64,000 nt of DNA from Manduca sexta (Eukaryota; Arthropoda; Insecta; Lepidoptera; Sphingidae), in contig NC_051138.1 in NCBI RefSeq assembly GCF_014839805.1, positions 7,934,983 to 7,998,982 on the forward strand. Direction: 5' to 3'. Positions 61,735-64,000 of this stretch are shown piece by piece. Below the pieces are notes generated by a model that saw only the letters and a program-made list of their open reading frames with translations, was not told the DNA's origin and made no database searches. Positions within the stretch are counted from its first letter, which is position 1, and each line of letters opens with the position of its first letter. Position numbers and translations under genes: made by a program.

Positions 61735-62124
61735 ATTCATTGCGGTTTTAATAGGTGTTTTATGATTATAATATATTTTTTTAATATCTTTTGCGTTTTA
61801 TTTATGTAAAAGCAACGTGAAAGTCAAAATTCTATTCTAATGTCAAAACATTTGTTGTGAGCTGTCAATTTATTTTAAACTTTTATTTACTACCAGAATA
61901 CTCTGAAAAACATCTGTTTCGTATGTAATTTGTTATATCAATAAGTTATTTATACATACCTGACATAATACATAATTCTGCATATTAAAGAAACGTTGTC
62001 CTAACTATGAAGACCTAAATTTAACTTATAAGCCGCTAACATTCCCGTTAGTCGACGTTTATAGCTTGTATTCCACGTCAGAAGAGGTTTTCTTTTTTTT
62101 TTGTGATATTAAAATCCTGAGAAG

Positions 62125-63541
62125 ATGCGCCGTGCAAAAGGATATCAGGATTTGGACGACAGTGCTGTGGGCCCTCGGTCGCCAGCTTCTATGCCACCAC
62201 CTCAGGAAATAGAAATGGCATCAGTGACAGTCGTCCCCGACGGTAAATAAACAATCCATAAATTTAAATGAGAAACAAATCTTACTGAATATTACCTTAA
62301 ATATTATACATAAAGCATCTTAAAATATATTTGTGCTAAAATTATTACAGTTTTTTTTTAAACTTTCTCTATGGATTATTTTTATAGATAACTTGTTTAT
62401 ACATAAGTATGTTTTATTTCTTTCTTGTATAATTATATACCTCTATAAAATACTTATGCTCCTGATTGTAGTTCTTCAACAGTAATTAAAATCATAATGT
62501 GATTTCAGATACATTTACTGTGACACAAGCTGTAAATGCTCTGGGATTTGGTTGGTTTCAAGTGAAGCTATCGCTATGTACAGGTTTGTGTTGGATGGCA
62601 GACTCCATGGAAATGACAATATTGAGCATTTTGTCACCAGCATTGCACTGTGAATGGAATATTAGCAAGTATGAATAATTGTTTTAAATATTTATTTTTT
62701 TAATTATCGTCTATTGCAATCATTGAGGAATTACAAATGCTTTGGGTAAATAAATAGAATTTATTTACCCGTGTGTGAAAAGTGAACTGAAGCATGATGA
62801 TTATTAACTGTGTATTAAAAAATTATATGCAATGAATGTGGGAGAGATATAACACATTGCTATTTCTAAGCAAGAAAAAAAAGAATTTGTGCAAGAAGAA
62901 TGATAGATAAAAATAAACCAATTAATTACAGATACCAACAAGCATTAACAACTACAGTGGTTTTTATGGGTATGATGCTGAGCTCTACATTTTGGGGAAA
63001 TATAAGTGACCGTTATGGAAGAAAAACTGTGAGTTTTATAAAATCAACTTTGTGTTACATTATTTAGATTGGTTTATCAAAAAATAACTCATTATTTGAT
63101 CATCCCCAGGCTCTATGCATGTGCGGTGTACTACTATTTTATTACGGTCTGCTGAGTTCAATAGCACCTAATTTCCTTTGGCTTTTATTCTTAAGAGGTC
63201 TTGTTGGTTTCGCTATAGGATGCGTACCGCAATCGTAAGTAATGTTCTTTTTTTTTACTAAGCCATTATTATCCAACCCTGGATTCATTATAACATTATT
63301 TGATATATTATATTTTTTAGTGATTGATTATATTATTTAGTGATTATTTGAAATTATCTCTTTTAAAGCATATTTTACTTGATCTGGTATCAATACTAAA
63401 ATATAAATATTAAATAATATTATTGACAACCGTCGTAATAACAAAGTATGATAACACTGTATATATATTATTTACAGTGTTACCTTATATGCAGAATTTC
63501 TACCAACAAAACAAAGGGCAAAATGTGTTGTCCTGCTTGAT
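62125..63541 (+). CDS. SVOP-like MFS transporter, first five coding exons (continues past window)
   Basis: Exons 62125-62242, 62509-62668, 62932-63028, 63110-63234 and 63478-63541 splice in frame to 188 residues. The start is [12 protein letters not shown]. The region [19 protein letters not shown], then [16 protein letters not shown], matches synaptic vesicle 2-related protein (SVOP), a 12-helix organic-ion-type MFS membrane protein. [10 protein letters not shown] is the MFS loop signature after TM2. [19 protein letters not shown] and [16 protein letters not shown] continue the family match through TM4-5. All borders are GT/AG, and the last donor, gtaagt at 63542, shows that the gene goes on. 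The substrate is not known for SVOP proteins in general. The gene could be a close paralogue within the SV2/SVOP group. Confidence 0.93.
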
Positions 63542-64000
63542 GTAAGTAAAAACAATATTATGTATAATTGCAACATAGAATATTGTACTATACTGTAATC
63601 ACTTTTGTAGAATATATCATTATCACTAATATGGGTTAAAACATACACAAATATTTATATATATTAATTATGTATTTTTTAGAGTTGCAGTTGATTTTTA
63701 TGTATTTTTATAGTTGCAATGTTACATATAGTGTGTTTATATTTATTATAGGTACTTTAAATATTTTTTTATGTATATATTGTATAATTTTTTTTTCTCA
63801 GTGTCATCCTAAAATAGATCTATGTGAAAACAAAATGCTGTAGAGGGAAAATAGAGGAACTATAGATGCAGCAATCTTGCTGATTATTTATAACACTTTA
63901 TTAATAGACTAAACTATTCTGTTTTTTGAATTTGACACTTATTTAAAGACCCCTAAGTTCTTATGACATTTTCTTGTGAGATTTACTTTGTAGTAAATTA
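63542..64000 (+). other. Intron of the SVOP-like gene
   Basis: AT-rich sequence from the donor gtaagt to the window end. No further exon is visible. Confidence 0.7.

Noticed and set aside
61450..61809. A 119-codon plus-strand frame containing a CECECE-type stretch
   Set aside because: It is made of the SINE, the GCGAAT repeat array and the flank of the hAT-type element, so it is not a gene.
1..64000. CRISPR arrays, operons or bacterial-type systems
   Set aside because: The genes have introns and are of insect type. No regularly spaced repeats of CRISPR kind occur.

Overview
The window looks like nuclear DNA from a lepidopteran insect. It is AT-rich, has spliced genes with GT/AG introns, and carries repeats that I recognise from moth and butterfly genomes: tRNA-derived SINEs with GT-rich tails, the 'gggcggtcgtat...atcaggcgaacg' tail family, an endonuclease-reverse-transcriptase LINE fragment, and several MITEs. 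The species cannot be named from the sequence alone.

The main gene is fat (ft), the giant protocadherin of planar cell polarity and Hippo signalling (the Fat4 type, not the Fat-like/kugelei type). It is present in two pieces that do not face the same way. Eight plus-strand exons (14656-33699) encode cadherin repeats that align to EC17-EC34 of Drosophila Fat, then EGF domains, two LamG domains, the transmembrane helix and the whole cytoplasmic tail ending in EEYV. A minus-strand exon (41036 down to 37252) encodes the signal peptide and EC1 to the middle of EC12. It runs into a run of exactly 500 Ns (36752-37251). The end of EC12 and EC13-EC16 are absent. Flipping everything left of the gap in place would put the two pieces in the same direction and order, so a scaffold orientation error is the most likely explanation.

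The fat coding sequence is also interrupted by seven one-base frame breaks, all at short homopolymers. When all seven are undone, the reading frame closes exactly from one end to the other, so they look like uncorrected sequencing errors and not like pseudogene decay.

Region by region: 1-14655 is intron or flank of fat with two MITEs and some GC-rich islets. 14656-33699 holds the C-terminal exons of fat. 33700-36751 is the 3' UTR and flank, with a repeat and a weak candidate short exon. 36752-37251 is the gap. 37252-41036 is the fat N-terminal exon, followed by its GC-rich leader/promoter to about 41560. 41560-54400 is repeat-bearing intergenic DNA. 54427-55946 is a TATA-driven three-exon gene for a small secreted, dibasic-rich protein resembling a neuropeptide prohormone. 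55950-62100 is intergenic DNA with SINEs, a hAT-type element carrying a nested SINE, and LINE-like relics. 62125-63541 holds the first five coding exons of a synaptic vesicle 2-related protein (SVOP-like) MFS transporter that continues past the window. The three genes are independent transcription units with no operon-like relation.
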